From Acuticoccus mangrovi (GTDB lineage Bacteria > Pseudomonadota > Alphaproteobacteria > Rhizobiales > Amorphaceae): DNA of 64,000 bases. The translations under genes were made by a program, and so were the position numbers. The notes beneath the pieces were generated by a model that was not told where the DNA came from, searched no databases, and was given only the letters and a program-made list of their open reading frames with translations. Shown here in pieces: positions 32,084 to 41,924 of the stretch (positions are counted from its first letter, which is position 1; every line of letters begins with the position of its first letter). The stretch is from the NCBI RefSeq assembly GCF_016411865.1, contig NZ_JAEKJA010000013.1, forward strand, positions 1-64,000. The letters run 5' to 3'.

Positions 32084-33312
32084 TGGCGAAGGGTCGCATC
32101 GCCGTCGTCGTGAAGGGCTATCCGCGCCTGTCGGAGACCTTCATCGCGCAGGAGATTCTGGGGCTCGAGCGGCTCGGTCTCGATCTCCTCATCGTGTCGC
32201 TCCGCAAGCCCTACGACGGCGCCGTCCACGCGCTCCATCGGGAGATCTCGGCACCCGTCCTCTACCTGCCCGAGTATCTGAAGGACGATCCGGCGCGGGT
32301 GCGGGCGGGGCGCAACGTGGCGGCGAGGCTGCCGGGCTACGCCGAGGCGGAGGCGATCTATGCCGCCGACCTCGCGCGCGACCCCTCGGCGAGCCGCCGT
32401 CGTCGCTGGGGCCAGGCCGCCGTGCTCGCGGCCGAGCTGCCTGGCGACATCGCGATGATCTACGTGCACTTCCTGCACACGCCCGCGTCGGTCGCCCGCT
32501 ATGCCGCCACCATGCGGGGCCTGCCGTTCGCCTTCTCCGCCCACGCCAAGGACATCTACACGACGCCCGACTGGGAGATCGCCGAGAAGATCGCCGCGGC
32601 CGAGTGGGGCGTCACCTGCACCGCCGCCAACGTCGCGCGGCTCAGGGCTCTCGCCGACCGGCCCGACAAGGTGACGCTCGGCTATCACGGGCTCGATCTC
32701 TCGCGCTTTCCCGCTCCGCCCGAGCGGACGGGGGCGGGGCCGGTGCGCTTCCTGTCGGTCTGCCGGGCGGTGGAGAAGAAGGGGCTCGACGACCTCTTGC
32801 GCGCGCTCGCCAAGCTGCCGGCGGACCTCGACTGGCGGTTCGAGCACGTCGGTGGCGGCGGGCTCGTCGCGCGGCTCGAAAAGCTCGCCGAGCGGCTCGG
32901 CATCGCCGACCGCGTGACCTTCTCCGGCGCGATGGCGCAGGACGGGGTGATCGAGGCCTATCGCCGGGCCGACGTCTTCGTGCTGGCGAGCCGGGTGGCG
33001 AAGAACGGCGACCGCGACGGGCTGCCCAACGTGATCATGGAGGCGATGGCGCTCGGGCTGCCGGTGGTCTCCACCCGCGTGTCGGCGGTGCCGGAGATCG
33101 TGACGGAGGAGACCGGCATCCTGGTCGAGCAGCGCGATCCGGCCGCGCTCGCGGACGCGATGGCCCGCGTGGGCGGCGATCCGGCCTTGCGCGCCCGCCT
33201 CGCCGAGGCGGGGATCAGCCGCGTCAAGACGCGCTTCTCGCCCATGCCGACGCTCGAGCTCCTGGCGAGCCGCCTCTCGGGAGACGACGAGCCCGCTCAC
33301 CGCGCTGCATGA
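32083..33312 (+). CDS. Glycosyltransferase family 4 protein
   Basis: A 409-residue GT-B enzyme of the GT4 family. It starts KGRIAVVVKGYPRLSETFI, typical of colanic-acid/exopolysaccharide-type transferases. The donor site motif is DGLPNVIMEAMALGLPVVST (EX7E-type, about 305-325). FSAHAKDIY near 145 and VCRAVEKKGLDDLLRAL near 225 are usual for the family. It overlaps both neighbours, so the four transferases are made together. Confidence 0.9.
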   Translation: MAKGRIAVVVKGYPRLSETFIAQEILGLERLGLDLLIVSLRKPYDGAVHALHREISAPVLYLPEYLKDDPARVRAGRNVAARLPGYAEAEAIYAADLARDPSASRRRRWGQAAVLAAELPGDIAMIYVHFLHTPASVARYAATMRGLPFAFSAHAKDIYTTPDWEIAEKIAAAEWGVTCTAANVARLRALADRPDKVTLGYHGLDLSRFPAPPERTGAGPVRFLSVCRAVEKKGLDDLLRALAKLPADLDWRFEHVGGGGLVARLEKLAERLGIADRVTFSGAMAQDGVIEAYRRADVFVLASRVAKNGDRDGLPNVIMEAMALGLPVVSTRVSAVPEIVTEETGILVEQRDPAALADAMARVGGDPALRARLAEAGISRVKTRFSPMPTLELLASRLSGDDEPAHRAA

Positions 33313-34388
33313 GGGTTGCCGTCCTCGCGCCGATGAAGCCGCCGGATCATCCGGTGCCCTCCGGCGACCGCACCTTCGTCCGGCTGATCCTCGCGGCGCT
33401 GGCGCGGGGCGGGCACGAAGCGGCGCTCGTCTCCCGCCTCGTCACGTGGAGGCGCACGCCGGAGGGGCTCGACGCCCTGCTTGCCGAGGCGGAGCGGGAA
33501 GCCGCGCGCCTCGCCGCCCTCTGGCGGACTGAGGGGGCGCCCGACGCGATCCTCACCTATCACAACTACCACAAGGCGCCCGATCTCCTCGGGCCGCGGC
33601 TCGCGGCGGCGTTCGATCTGCCTTACGCGATCATCGAGGCGAGCCGGGCGCCGCGCCACGCCGACGGCCCCTGGGCGCGCCACTTCGCCCTCGCCGACGC
33701 CGCGCTCGACCGGGCCGACCGCGTCGCCGCCGTGACGGCCTACGACATGCCGGGGCTCGCCGCCCATCTGCCGCAGCGGCTCGTCCACCTGCCGCCCTTC
33801 ATCGACACCGCGCCCTTCGCCGGCCCGCGCGAAGAGGGTGGCGCACCGCTCGTATCCGCCGCGATGATGCGGGAGGGGCGCAAGGCGGAGAGCCTTGCCG
33901 TCCTCGCCGACGCCTTCGCCCTCGTCCGGCAGGCGGTGCCCGCGACGCGCCTCGTCGTCGCCGGCGACGGGCCGGCGCGCTCCCGGCTGGAGCCGCTTTT
34001 TCCGCCCGGCGTCTTCCGCGGCGCGCTGGAGCAGGCGGCGCTCGGCCGACTCCTGCGCAGCGCCGAGATCTTCATGTGGCCGGCGATCGACGAGCCCTTC
34101 GGTTTCCTCTTTCTGGAGGCGCAGGCGGCCGGTCTCGCGGTGGTGGGCGGGGCGACCCGCGGCACCGTGGACGTGGTGGTGGACGGGGAGACCGGGATCC
34201 TCGTGCCGCCGCACGACGCCGGCGCCATCGCCGACGCCACGCTGGCGCTCCTGGCCGATACGCCGCGCCGCCGCGCGATGGGCGAGGCCGCCGCCCGCTT
34301 TGCCGCCCGCCACGACCTCGCGGCCGGCGCCGCCCGCGTCACGGCGCTTCTGAACGCCGCCGCCGCGCACCGGGGATGCCGGCGGTGA
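33309..34388 (+). CDS. Glycosyltransferase family 4 protein
   Basis: A 359-residue GT-B transferase. It starts MRVAVLAPMKPPDHPVPSGD, and the donor site is EPFGFLFLEAQAAGLAVVGG near 260 (EX7E). AILTYHNYHKAPDLLGPRL is in the acceptor domain. The ATG at 33309 overlaps the preceding stop (ATGA). Being smaller and Ala/Arg-rich, it looks like a divergent family member. Confidence 0.88.
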   Translation: MRVAVLAPMKPPDHPVPSGDRTFVRLILAALARGGHEAALVSRLVTWRRTPEGLDALLAEAEREAARLAALWRTEGAPDAILTYHNYHKAPDLLGPRLAAAFDLPYAIIEASRAPRHADGPWARHFALADAALDRADRVAAVTAYDMPGLAAHLPQRLVHLPPFIDTAPFAGPREEGGAPLVSAAMMREGRKAESLAVLADAFALVRQAVPATRLVVAGDGPARSRLEPLFPPGVFRGALEQAALGRLLRSAEIFMWPAIDEPFGFLFLEAQAAGLAVVGGATRGTVDVVVDGETGILVPPHDAGAIADATLALLADTPRRRAMGEAAARFAARHDLAAGAARVTALLNAAAAHRGCRR

Positions 34389-35503
34389 CGCGCGTTCTGA
34401 TCTGGGTGCAGCACCTCCTGGGCACCGGCCACACCGTGCGGGCGGCGGCGATCGGCCATGCTCTCGCCGCGCGCGGTACCGCGGTGACGCTGGTTCTCGG
34501 CGCCCGCCCGCCGGCGACCCTCGGTCTTGCCGGGCTCGACGTGGTGCAGCTTCCCCCGGTGCTCGCCACCGACGGCAGCTTCACCACCATCCTCGGCGAG
34601 GATGGCCGCCCCTACGCCGACTGGCAGCCGGCTCGCCGCGCCGCCTTCGACGAGGTGGTGCGCTCGGTGCGGCCCGATGCGGTGCTCACCGAGACCTTCC
34701 CCCTCGGCCGCCGCGCCTTCGCCGGCGAGATCGTGCCGGCGCTCGCCTCCCTCAAGGGCCGCGTGCCGATCGCGGCCTCGGTGCGCGACGTGCTGGTGCG
34801 AAAGAGCGCCGCCAAGGAAGCGGCGATGGCGGCGCTGGTGTCGGACTGGTTCGATATGGTGCTCGTCCACGCCGACCCGGCCTTCGTGCGGCTCGAGGAG
34901 AGTTTTGGGGCGACGGCCGCCTTTGCCGAGCGCATTCGCTACACGGGGTTCGTCCACGCTCCGGCGCCACCCGTCTCGGCGGGGGACGGGGAGGGGGAGA
35001 TCCTCGTCTCGTCCGGCGGGGGCGGCGTCGGCGCGGCGCTGGTGGAGGCGGCGATCGGCGCGGCGCGGCTGACGCCGGGGCGGGACTGGCGCATCCTCAC
35101 CTCGCCGCAGCTCGGCGACCGGCTCTCGGCGTGGCGCCGGGCGGCGCCGGCGGGCGTCACCCTCGAGCCCAACCGCCCCGACTTCCGCAGCCTCCTCGCC
35201 CGTGCCGAGCTCTCGGTGAGCCAGGCGGGCTACAACACCGTCCTCGACGTATTGATTGCCGGGGTGCGGGCCGTGCTCGTTCCCTTCGCGGCGCACGAGG
35301 AGACCGAGCAGTCCGACCGGGCCGCCGCGCTCGCCCGGCGCGGCCTCGCCGAGGTGATCGACGAGGATGCGCTCACCACCGAACGCCTCGCGAGCGCCGT
35401 CGCCGCCTCGTTCGCCGCGCCACCGCCGCCGCGTCCGGCGATCGACGTCGACGGAGCCGCCCGCACCGCCGAGATCCTGTTGGCGGCGGCGAAGGGCGGC
35501 TGA
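34376..35503 (+). CDS. MurG-like glycosyltransferase
   Basis: A 375-residue GT-B protein related to the first gene of the cluster. It opens with RVLIWVQHLLGTGHTVRAAA (Gly-His loop) and has ILVSSGGGGVGAALVEAAIG and the donor loop VSQAGYNTVLDVLIAGVRAV. The ATG at 34376 is listed; the GTG at 34385 overlaps the preceding stop as GTGA, has GGGG nine bases before it, and is an equally good start. It ends the four-gene transferase run. The paired MurG-like enzymes flanking two GT4 enzymes suggest stepwise assembly of a defined oligosaccharide. Confidence 0.85.
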   Translation: MPAVTRVLIWVQHLLGTGHTVRAAAIGHALAARGTAVTLVLGARPPATLGLAGLDVVQLPPVLATDGSFTTILGEDGRPYADWQPARRAAFDEVVRSVRPDAVLTETFPLGRRAFAGEIVPALASLKGRVPIAASVRDVLVRKSAAKEAAMAALVSDWFDMVLVHADPAFVRLEESFGATAAFAERIRYTGFVHAPAPPVSAGDGEGEILVSSGGGGVGAALVEAAIGAARLTPGRDWRILTSPQLGDRLSAWRRAAPAGVTLEPNRPDFRSLLARAELSVSQAGYNTVLDVLIAGVRAVLVPFAAHEETEQSDRAAALARRGLAEVIDEDALTTERLASAVAASFAAPPPPRPAIDVDGAARTAEILLAAAKGG

Positions 35504-35542
35504 GCACGCCTCTCGCGGGCGCCGTCTCATCGAATGCGCTTT

Positions 35543-35571
35543 TCCCGCTCGAGCGTTTCCCTGGAGCGGGA
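35543..35571 (+). terminator. Hairpin between the glycosyltransferases and the deacetylase
   Basis: TCCCGCTC (35543-35550) pairs with GAGCGGGA (35564-35571) over a 13-base loop. There is no U-run after it, so termination, if any, is partial. It lies in the 184-base gap that separates the four transferases from the deacetylase. Confidence 0.35.
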
Positions 35572-35687
35572 CGTGCTCTAAGCCGGTGCGCCGAGGACGC
35601 CGAGGATGGGCCTATGATGACGACAGGACGCGGCACCCCCCTTCGTCGTCGCCGTTGCGTGGCAGATTGGTGGAGGATGGAGCGTCG

Positions 35688-36425
35688 ATGGAGGATGGTG
35701 GGCTGATGGAGGGTCTCGCCCCGCTCGTCGCCGCGCTCGATGCGGCGGCCGCCGCCGGCCGTCCGCGCGCCTTCTGGTGGCGCGACGACGACGCCGTGCG
35801 CGTCGGCCCGCGGCTGTGCGCCTTGCGGGAGGTGGCGGCGCGGCACGGCGCGCCGCTCTCGCTCGCGGTGATCCCCGCCGGGGTGGAGGCGGGCCTTCTC
35901 GACTGGTGCGGCGAGGAGGGGGTGGACGTGCTGCAGCACGGCGTCGCCCACGCAAACCACGAGCGGCACGGCAAGTCCGCCGAGCTCGGCGCCGCCCGCC
36001 CGGTGGCGACGATCGTCGCCGAGTGCGTCGCCGCCCGCGAGCGCCTCGCCCGATCGGCGGCGTTCCTGCCGGTGATGGTGCCGCCGTGGAACCGCATGCG
36101 CGAGGACCTCGCGCCCGCTCTCGCCGAGGCCGGCTATCGGGGCCTCTCCCGCTTTGGCGGCCCGCCCGTCGCCGGCGTGCTGCTGCGGGTCGACACCCAC
36201 GTCGACCCCATCGCCTGGCGCACCACGCGCGATCTCCACGCGCCCGAAATCCGCGCCGCCATCCTGGCGGAGGCGATGGCCGGGGAGGGCCCCGTCGGCC
36301 TCCTCACCCACCACGCCGTCCACACCGCGGCGGTCGACGCCTTCGTCGCCGCCTTCGTGCGCCTCGTCAGCGCGCACGAGGGCGCCGTCTGGCGCTCCGC
36401 CCGCGATCTCTTCGGAGCGAGCTGA
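35688..36425 (+). CDS. Polysaccharide-deacetylase-like protein
   Basis: A 245-residue protein with features of the NodB-like carbohydrate esterase fold. [10 protein letters not shown] near residue 30 supplies the Asp pair, [18 protein letters not shown] near 85 the metal-binding His residues, PPWNRM near 130 the conserved segment before a second acid, and GLLTHHAVH near 205 the last His. There is no signal peptide, so it would work in the cytoplasm, which is unusual for deacetylases of exported polymers but fits modification of a lipid-linked intermediate. Starts at 35688 (GGAG five bases before) and 35706 are both possible. It overlaps ruvX by one base. Confidence 0.75.
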   Translation: MEDGGLMEGLAPLVAALDAAAAAGRPRAFWWRDDDAVRVGPRLCALREVAARHGAPLSLAVIPAGVEAGLLDWCGEEGVDVLQHGVAHANHERHGKSAELGAARPVATIVAECVAARERLARSAAFLPVMVPPWNRMREDLAPALAEAGYRGLSRFGGPPVAGVLLRVDTHVDPIAWRTTRDLHAPEIRAAILAEAMAGEGPVGLLTHHAVHTAAVDAFVAAFVRLVSAHEGAVWRSARDLFGAS

Positions 36426-36901
36426 TGGACCCCTTCACCCCCATCGAGGAGATCGGCGGCGTCCACGGCGCGCTCTTCGGCCTCGATTTCGGCACCAAGA
36501 CCATCGGCATCGCCGTCTCCGACGAAGGCTGGCGCATCGCCTCGCCGCTCCACACCATCCGGCGGACGAAGTTCAAGGCCGATGCGGAGGCGCTGCTCGC
36601 GCTCGCGGCGCGCTACAATGTGGGCGCCTTCGTCATCGGCATGCCGTTCAACATGGACGGCTCCGCCGGGCCGCGGGTGCAGTCGACGCGCGACTTCGCC
36701 CGCAACGTCTCCCGCCTCACCGAGCGTCCGTTGGTCGCGTGGGACGAGCGCTGGTCGACCGTCGCCGCGGAGCGCTCGCTCATCGAGACCGACACCTCGC
36801 GCGCCAAGCGCCGCGCCGCGATCGACAAGGTGGCCGCCACGATGATCCTGCAAGGCGCGCTCGACCGGCTGCGCGTCCTCGGCCTGCCGAAAAGAGATTG
36901 A
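36425..36901 (+). CDS. ruvX: Holliday-junction resolvase RuvX (YqgF)
   Basis: A 158-residue RNase H-fold protein. Catalytic-type acids are in [17 protein letters not shown] (residues 17-33), DERWST (near 98) and the C-terminal [10 protein letters not shown] (near 137). The family is involved in 16S rRNA 5' end maturation and has been called a putative resolvase. Start ATG overlaps the preceding stop (TGATG). Confidence 0.93.
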   Translation: MDPFTPIEEIGGVHGALFGLDFGTKTIGIAVSDEGWRIASPLHTIRRTKFKADAEALLALAARYNVGAFVIGMPFNMDGSAGPRVQSTRDFARNVSRLTERPLVAWDERWSTVAAERSLIETDTSRAKRRAAIDKVAATMILQGALDRLRVLGLPKRD

Positions 36902-36950
36902 ACGGCTTCGCGTTCGGGTGCTTGGTGAGCCCCCCGCAGGGAGCCGCGCC

Positions 36951-37565
36951 ATGTTCGACCTTTCCGTGATCCTCACCTTCGTCTTCGCCTCGGCGGCGAT
37001 CGCCATCGTTCCGGGGCCGACGATCAGCCTCATCGTGGCGAATTCGCTGCGCTCGGGTACGTCGGCGGGGCTCGCCAACATCGCCGGCACCCAGCTCGGG
37101 GTCGCCACCATGATCGTCGTGGTGGCGCTGGGCCTCGACGTGGTGGTGGCGGTGATGGGCGAGGCCTTCGTCTACGTGAAGCTCGCGGGCGCGGCCTATC
37201 TCGTCTATCTCGGCATCAAGCTGCTGCGCTCCGACGGCACCTTCGCCGCCCGCCGCGCCGAGCGCCGTTCGCTGCTCGGATACGGCGTTCAGGGCTTTCT
37301 CGTCATCTGGTCGAACCCCAAGGCGCTGCTCTTCTTCGGCGCCTTCATCCCGCCCTTCGTGGATCCGGCCGAGCCCGCCTGGCTCCAGGTCGCCGTCTAC
37401 GGCGGCATCTTCATGGCGGTGGCGACGCCGCTCGACAGCGCCTACGCGGTCCTCGCCGGGCGCGCCGGGTCGATGTTCAACCGCCAGCGGGTGCGCCTTC
37501 TGGAGAAGGTCGGCGGGGGCATGCTCCTCCTCGGCGGCGCGGCCCTCGCGCTGACGCGGCGGTGA
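36951..37565 (+). CDS. LysE family amino-acid/metabolite exporter
   Basis: A 204-residue membrane protein of the LysE/RhtB family. The signature IVPGPTISLIVANSLRSG is at about residues 16-33, followed by GTQLGVATMIVVVALG and IWSNPKALLFFGAF. Five to six hydrophobic helices are present. It exports amino acids or similar metabolites; the substrate cannot be told. The ATG at 36951 is used, where the first helix begins. Confidence 0.9.
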   Translation: MFDLSVILTFVFASAAIAIVPGPTISLIVANSLRSGTSAGLANIAGTQLGVATMIVVVALGLDVVVAVMGEAFVYVKLAGAAYLVYLGIKLLRSDGTFAARRAERRSLLGYGVQGFLVIWSNPKALLFFGAFIPPFVDPAEPAWLQVAVYGGIFMAVATPLDSAYAVLAGRAGSMFNRQRVRLLEKVGGGMLLLGGAALALTRR

Positions 37566-37625
37566 GGCGATCGACTTTCGCTCGGAAAAGACGACGGGCT
37601 TCTTCCCGCCGGGCCCGGGCGCATC

Positions 37626-37631
37626 TATATT
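37626..37631 (+). promoter_or_regulatory. -10 element of the 6S RNA promoter
   Basis: TATATT lies seven bases before the 5' end of the RNA inferred from pairing of its termini. The -35 is not consensus. Confidence 0.5.
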
Positions 37632-37637
37632 GGCGGT

Positions 37638-37794
37638 GACGAGGCTGTTCGGCTCGACAGGAACTTGAATCCCCGGGGCCTTATCGATCCTAAAGGGAGC
37701 TGTTCCTGACCTGGCCCGTGGGCTGGGACATACGGCGCCCACCTACTTTGTAGGTCCCGGGATCGAACCTTCCATCGGCCGAGGCGGCTTCGTC
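37638..37794 (+). ncRNA. ssrS: 6S RNA, alphaproteobacterial type
   Basis: About 157 bases. The ends pair as GACGAGGC (37638-37645) with GCTTCGTC (37787-37794), one G-U pair included. The central bubble contains the alphaproteobacterial landmarks GGGGCCTTATCGATCC and CCTAAAGGGAGCTG, and the 3' half has ACCTACTTTGTAGGT and GGGATCGAACC. 6S RNA mimics an open promoter and holds sigma-70 RNA polymerase in stationary phase. It sits in front of gap, separated by 262 bases. Ends are set from secondary structure and the upstream TATATT box. Confidence 0.85.
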
Positions 37795-37825
37795 ACTTCC
37801 CCCTTTCCGACATCATCGGTCCACC

Positions 37826-37857
37826 GTTTCGCCGGCGCGCCAGCGCGCGGCCGAAAC
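37826..37857 (+). terminator. Hairpin between the 6S RNA and gap
   Basis: GTTTCG (37826-37831) pairs with CGAAAC (37852-37857), and GCGCGC runs inside extend the stem. A CTTTTCT tract lies some 12 bases later. It could end the 6S transcript or be part of the gap leader. The rest of 37795-38056 shows no gene; CGGAGG precedes the gap start. Confidence 0.4.
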
Positions 37858-38056
37858 GTGCTGGGACTTTTCTGCGATCCGGCACGTTCGGGCAGTGGAT
37901 CCGTCTTTTTGACGGGATAGTTACCAGCTTGAGCGATCGGGGACGCCGAGGGGCTTTCCTTGGCCCGTGCGGCAAGGCATGGCAACGCGCAAGCCTGCTC
38001 TTGCTCTTGTGGCCCGGCTGCGACAGAAGCAGAGGAAATTCACTCGGAGGCGACAC

Positions 38057-39058
38057 ATGGCTGTCAAGGTGGCAATCAACGGATTCGGACGGATCGGGCG
38101 CAACGTGCTGCGCGCGATCGTGGAATCGGGGCGGACGGACATCGAGGTCGTCGCCGTCAACGACCTCGGCCCAGTCGAGACCAACGCCCACCTTCTGCGC
38201 TACGACAGCGTGCACGGCCGCTTCCCCGCCGAGGTGAAGGTCGACGGCGACACCATCGACGTCGGCTACGGCAAGATCCGCGTCACCGCCGAGCGCGACC
38301 CGAAGGCCCTGCCCTGGAGCGACGTCGACATCGCGATGGAGTGCACCGGCATCTTCACCGCGCGCGACAAGGCGGCGATGCATCTCGAGAACGGGTCCAA
38401 GCGGGTCCTCGTCTCCGCCCCGGCCTCGGGCGCGGACAAGACCATCGTCTTCGGCGTCAATGACGACGTGCTGACGAGCGAGGATCTCGTGGTCTCCAAC
38501 GCCTCGTGCACCACCAACTGCCTGGCGCCGGTGGCCTACGTGCTCGACAAGGCGATCGGCATCAAGCGCGGCTTCATGACGACGATCCACTCCTATACGG
38601 GCGACCAGCCGACGCTCGACACGATGCACAAGGATCTCTACCGCGCCCGTGCTGCGGCGATGAGCATGATCCCGACCTCGACCGGCGCGGCGCGCGCCGT
38701 GGGGCTGGTGCTGCCGCAGCTCAACGGCAAGCTCGACGGCGTCTCGATCCGCGTGCCGACGCCGAACGTGTCGGTGGTCGACCTCACCTTCGAGGCCGCG
38801 CGCGACACCTCGGTCGAGGAGATCAACGCCACCATCAAGGAGGCCGCCGCCGGCGAGCTCGACGGCATCCTCGGCGTCACCGACGACAAGCTGGTGTCGA
38901 TGGACTTCAACCACGACAGCCATTCCTCGATCTTCGCCACCGACCAGACCAAGGTGATGGACAGCAACTTCTGCCGCATCCTCTCCTGGTACGACAACGA
39001 GTGGGGCTTCTCGAACCGCATGGCCGACACGGCCGTCGCGATGGCGAAGACCATCTGA
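38057..39058 (+). CDS. gap: Glyceraldehyde-3-phosphate dehydrogenase
   Basis: A 333-residue type I GAPDH. The cofactor loop is [14 protein letters not shown] (residues 6-19), the catalytic Cys is in [12 protein letters not shown] (near 151), and [13 protein letters not shown] marks the C-terminal end. It interconverts glyceraldehyde-3-phosphate and 1,3-bisphosphoglycerate. The ATG at 38057 has CGGAGG six bases ahead. The next genes are a GNAT gene, pgk and fba. Confidence 0.97.
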   Translation: MAVKVAINGFGRIGRNVLRAIVESGRTDIEVVAVNDLGPVETNAHLLRYDSVHGRFPAEVKVDGDTIDVGYGKIRVTAERDPKALPWSDVDIAMECTGIFTARDKAAMHLENGSKRVLVSAPASGADKTIVFGVNDDVLTSEDLVVSNASCTTNCLAPVAYVLDKAIGIKRGFMTTIHSYTGDQPTLDTMHKDLYRARAAAMSMIPTSTGAARAVGLVLPQLNGKLDGVSIRVPTPNVSVVDLTFEAARDTSVEEINATIKEAAAGELDGILGVTDDKLVSMDFNHDSHSSIFATDQTKVMDSNFCRILSWYDNEWGFSNRMADTAVAMAKTI

Positions 39059-39060
39059 CG

Positions 39061-39642
39061 ATGCTGCCTTTCCCTCCCCGCATGCGTCTCGCGCGGACGA
39101 GCGACGGTCCTGCCCTCGCCGACCTCGTGAATTTCGCGGGGGAGGGATTGCCGCTGCATCTGTGGAAGGAGCTCGCGGGTCCCGACGAGGACCCGTGGGA
39201 GATCGGGGCGGCGCGCCAGGTCAAGCGCGCCGAGGACGGCCAGATGGTGGTGATCGAGGAAGCCGGCACCGTGGTGGCGGCGATGAACGGCTATCCCATC
39301 TGCGGCGTCGTCGAGATCGGCGAGGCGATGCCGCCGATCTTCCGGCCGCTCCAGATGCTCGAGAACATGGTGGTGGGGACCTGGTACCTCAACGTCGTCG
39401 CCACCTATCCGCGGGCGCGCGGCCGGGGGCTCGGCTCCCGCCTCCTCGCCTACGCCGAAGGGCGGGCGGTGGAGGAGGGGCTGGCGGCCGTCTCCATCAT
39501 CGTGGCCGACGAGAATGTGGGGGCGCGGCGGCTCTACGAGCGGCTCGGCTATGGCGAAATCGCCCGCGCCGACATAGTGAAGGACGGGTGGGACAACCCG
39601 TCGTCCCAATGGATTCTGTTGAAGAAGGCGATCGAAGCGTGA
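39061..39642 (+). CDS. GNAT family N-acetyltransferase
   Basis: A 193-residue acetyltransferase domain. The acetyl-CoA loop is [18 protein letters not shown] (near residue 120) and the last strand-turn is [15 protein letters not shown]. It starts two bases after the gap stop and its stop overlaps pgk (GTGA), so it is translated as part of the glycolytic operon. Its substrate is unknown; position suggests a small molecule or protein linked to carbon flow. Confidence 0.9.
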   Translation: MLPFPPRMRLARTSDGPALADLVNFAGEGLPLHLWKELAGPDEDPWEIGAARQVKRAEDGQMVVIEEAGTVVAAMNGYPICGVVEIGEAMPPIFRPLQMLENMVVGTWYLNVVATYPRARGRGLGSRLLAYAEGRAVEEGLAAVSIIVADENVGARRLYERLGYGEIARADIVKDGWDNPSSQWILLKKAIEA

Positions 39643-40841
39643 CGGGTGTCAAAAGCCTCGACCAGATCGGCGATGTCGCCGGCAAGCGCGTCATGGTGCG
39701 CGTGGACCTCAATGTGCCGATGCAGGCAGGCCGCGTCACCGACGCGACGCGTCTCCTGGCGGTGAAGCCCACCATCCTGGAGCTCGCCGACAAGGGGGCG
39801 AAGGTGATCCTGCTCGCCCACTTCGGCCGGCCGAAAGGCAAGGTGGTGCCCGAGATGTCGCTGAAGCCGGTGGTGCCGGCGCTCGCCGACGTGCTCGGCC
39901 GCGAGGTGGCCTTCGCCGAGGACTGCACCGGCGAGGCGGCCGCCGCCGCCGTCGCGGCGCTGCCGGCGGGCGGCGTGCTCGTCCTCGAGAACACCCGCTT
40001 CCACGCGGGCGAGGAGAAGAACGACGCCGCCTTCGCCGACGCCCTCGCCGCGAACGGCGACCTCTACGTCAACGACGCCTTCTCCGCCGCCCACCGCGCC
40101 CACGGTTCGACCGAGGCGCTCGCCCACCGCCTGCCGGCCTATGCGGGCCGGGCGATGGAGGCCGAGCTCGCCGCGCTCCAGAAGGCGCTCGGCACACCCA
40201 AGCGGCCGGTGATGGCGATCGTCGGCGGCGCCAAGGTGTCGACCAAGATCGCGCTTCTCGAAAACCTCGTCGCCAAGGTCGACGCCCTGGTGGTCGGCGG
40301 CGGCATGGCGAACACCTTCCTTCACGCCCTCGGCATCGACGTCGGCCGCTCGCTCTGCGAGCCCGATCAGGCCGACACCGCCCGCCGCATCATGACGGCG
40401 GCCGAGCGCGCGGGCTGCGCCATCATGCTGCCGCACGACGCTCTGGTGGCGGAGAAGTTCGAGGCTGACGCCCCCCACCTCCACATCGGCGTGGACGAGG
40501 GGGTGGACCACGACAAGATGATCCTCGACGTCGGCCCCAACACGATCGAGGCGATCAACGGCGAGATGGACCACGCGGCGACGCTCGTGTGGAACGGCCC
40601 GCTCGGCGCCTTCGAGATTCCTCCCTTCGATCAGGGGACCGTCGCCGCGGCGCGTCACGCCGCCGCCTGCACCAAGAAGGGGCTGCTGACGGTGGCCGGC
40701 GGCGGCGACACCGTGGCCGCTCTCGCCCACGCCGGTGTGGCGGACGAGTTCACCTATCTTTCCACCGCCGGTGGCGCCTTCCTGGAGTGGCTGGAAGGAA
40801 AGGCGTTGCCCGGTGTTGAAGCTTTGAAGTCGGCGAGCTGA
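39639..40841 (+). CDS. pgk: Phosphoglycerate kinase
   Basis: A 400-residue kinase. [11 protein letters not shown] is near residue 19, AHFGRPKGK near 58, [16 protein letters not shown] near 110, [11 protein letters not shown] near 193 and GGGDTVAAL near 350. It makes ATP from 1,3-bisphosphoglycerate. The GTG at 39639 overlaps the GNAT stop. Compared with other Pgk proteins the length is normal. Confidence 0.97.
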   Translation: MTGVKSLDQIGDVAGKRVMVRVDLNVPMQAGRVTDATRLLAVKPTILELADKGAKVILLAHFGRPKGKVVPEMSLKPVVPALADVLGREVAFAEDCTGEAAAAAVAALPAGGVLVLENTRFHAGEEKNDAAFADALAANGDLYVNDAFSAAHRAHGSTEALAHRLPAYAGRAMEAELAALQKALGTPKRPVMAIVGGAKVSTKIALLENLVAKVDALVVGGGMANTFLHALGIDVGRSLCEPDQADTARRIMTAAERAGCAIMLPHDALVAEKFEADAPHLHIGVDEGVDHDKMILDVGPNTIEAINGEMDHAATLVWNGPLGAFEIPPFDQGTVAAARHAAACTKKGLLTVAGGGDTVAALAHAGVADEFTYLSTAGGAFLEWLEGKALPGVEALKSAS

Positions 40842-40886
40842 GCGCTAAAAGCAGCACAAGCGCAGAGGGTCCAAGGGAGTTTTGAG

Positions 40887-41915
40887 ATGACCGAGACACT
40901 GGCTGGAATTGCCAAGGCCATGGTGCAGGACGGACAGGGGATCCTGGCCGCCGATGAGAGCACCGGCACCATCAAGAAGCGGTTCGACCAGATCGGTGTC
41001 GAGAACACCGAGGAGAACCGTCGCGCCTACCGCGAAATGCTCTTCACCGCCGACGAGGCGATGAAGAACTACGTATCCGGCGTGATTCTCTACGACGAGA
41101 CGCTGCGCCAGTCGGCGAAGAGCGGCCGCACCTTCGTGGAGATCATGAAGGCTTCGGGCTCCGTGCCGGGCATCAAGGTCGACATGGGCGCCAAGCCGCT
41201 CGCCGGCTTCCCGGGCGAGAAGGTGACGGAAGGCCTCGACGGCCTGCGCGAGCGCCTCAAGGAGTACTACGAGCTCGGCGCGCGCTTTGCGAAGTGGCGC
41301 GCGGTGATCGACATCGCCGAGGGTCTGCCGACCCGCGGCGCCCTCGCGGCCAACGCCCACGCCCTCGCCCGCTACGCGACGCTCTGCCAGGAAGCCGGGA
41401 TCGTGCCGATCGTGGAGCCGGAAGTGATCATGGACGGGCCGAACTCCGGCCACACCATCGAGCGCTGCTACGAGGTGACCGAGCTCGCCCTCAACATGGT
41501 GTTCGACGAGCTGTTCGCCCAGCGCGTGGACCTCACCGGCATGGTGCTGAAGCCCAACATGGTCGTCCCCGGCCAGAAGGGGCCGCAGGTGCAGGCCGAG
41601 ACGGTCGCCGAGATGACCATCGCCTGCCTCAAGGCGACGGTGCCGCCGGCGGTGCCGGGCATCGCCTTCCTGTCGGGCGGCCAGTCCGACGAGGCGGCCA
41701 CCGAGCACCTCGCGATCATGAACAAGATCGGCGGCTTCCCCTGGAAGATGACCTTCTCCTATGGCCGCGCGCTGCAGCAGGCGGCGCTGAAGGCGTGGGG
41801 CGGACGCGAGGAGAACGTGCCGGCGGCGCAGGCGGCGTTCACCCATCGGGCCCGGATGAATGGTCGCGCTGCGACGGGCACCTGGAGCCCGGAAGACGAG
41901 CGCGAGGCGGCGTAA
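40887..41915 (+). CDS. Fructose-bisphosphate aldolase, class I
   Basis: A 342-residue class I aldolase that cleaves fructose-1,6-bisphosphate through a Schiff base. ILAADESTGTIKKRF is at about residues 19-33, the Schiff-base Lys is in GMVLKPNMVVPG (near 222), and FLSGGQSDEAATEHL and FSYGRALQQAALKAW follow. It needs no metal. It is 45 bases after pgk and completes the triose-phosphate cluster. Confidence 0.96.
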   Translation: MTETLAGIAKAMVQDGQGILAADESTGTIKKRFDQIGVENTEENRRAYREMLFTADEAMKNYVSGVILYDETLRQSAKSGRTFVEIMKASGSVPGIKVDMGAKPLAGFPGEKVTEGLDGLRERLKEYYELGARFAKWRAVIDIAEGLPTRGALAANAHALARYATLCQEAGIVPIVEPEVIMDGPNSGHTIERCYEVTELALNMVFDELFAQRVDLTGMVLKPNMVVPGQKGPQVQAETVAEMTIACLKATVPPAVPGIAFLSGGQSDEAATEHLAIMNKIGGFPWKMTFSYGRALQQAALKAWGGREENVPAAQAAFTHRARMNGRAATGTWSPEDEREAA

Positions 41916-41924
41916 GGCGAGCCT

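Noticed and set aside
30869-35503. Capsule or Wzx/Wzy-type exopolysaccharide locus
   Set aside because: No polymerase, flippase, co-polymerase or priming transferase gene is present in the window.
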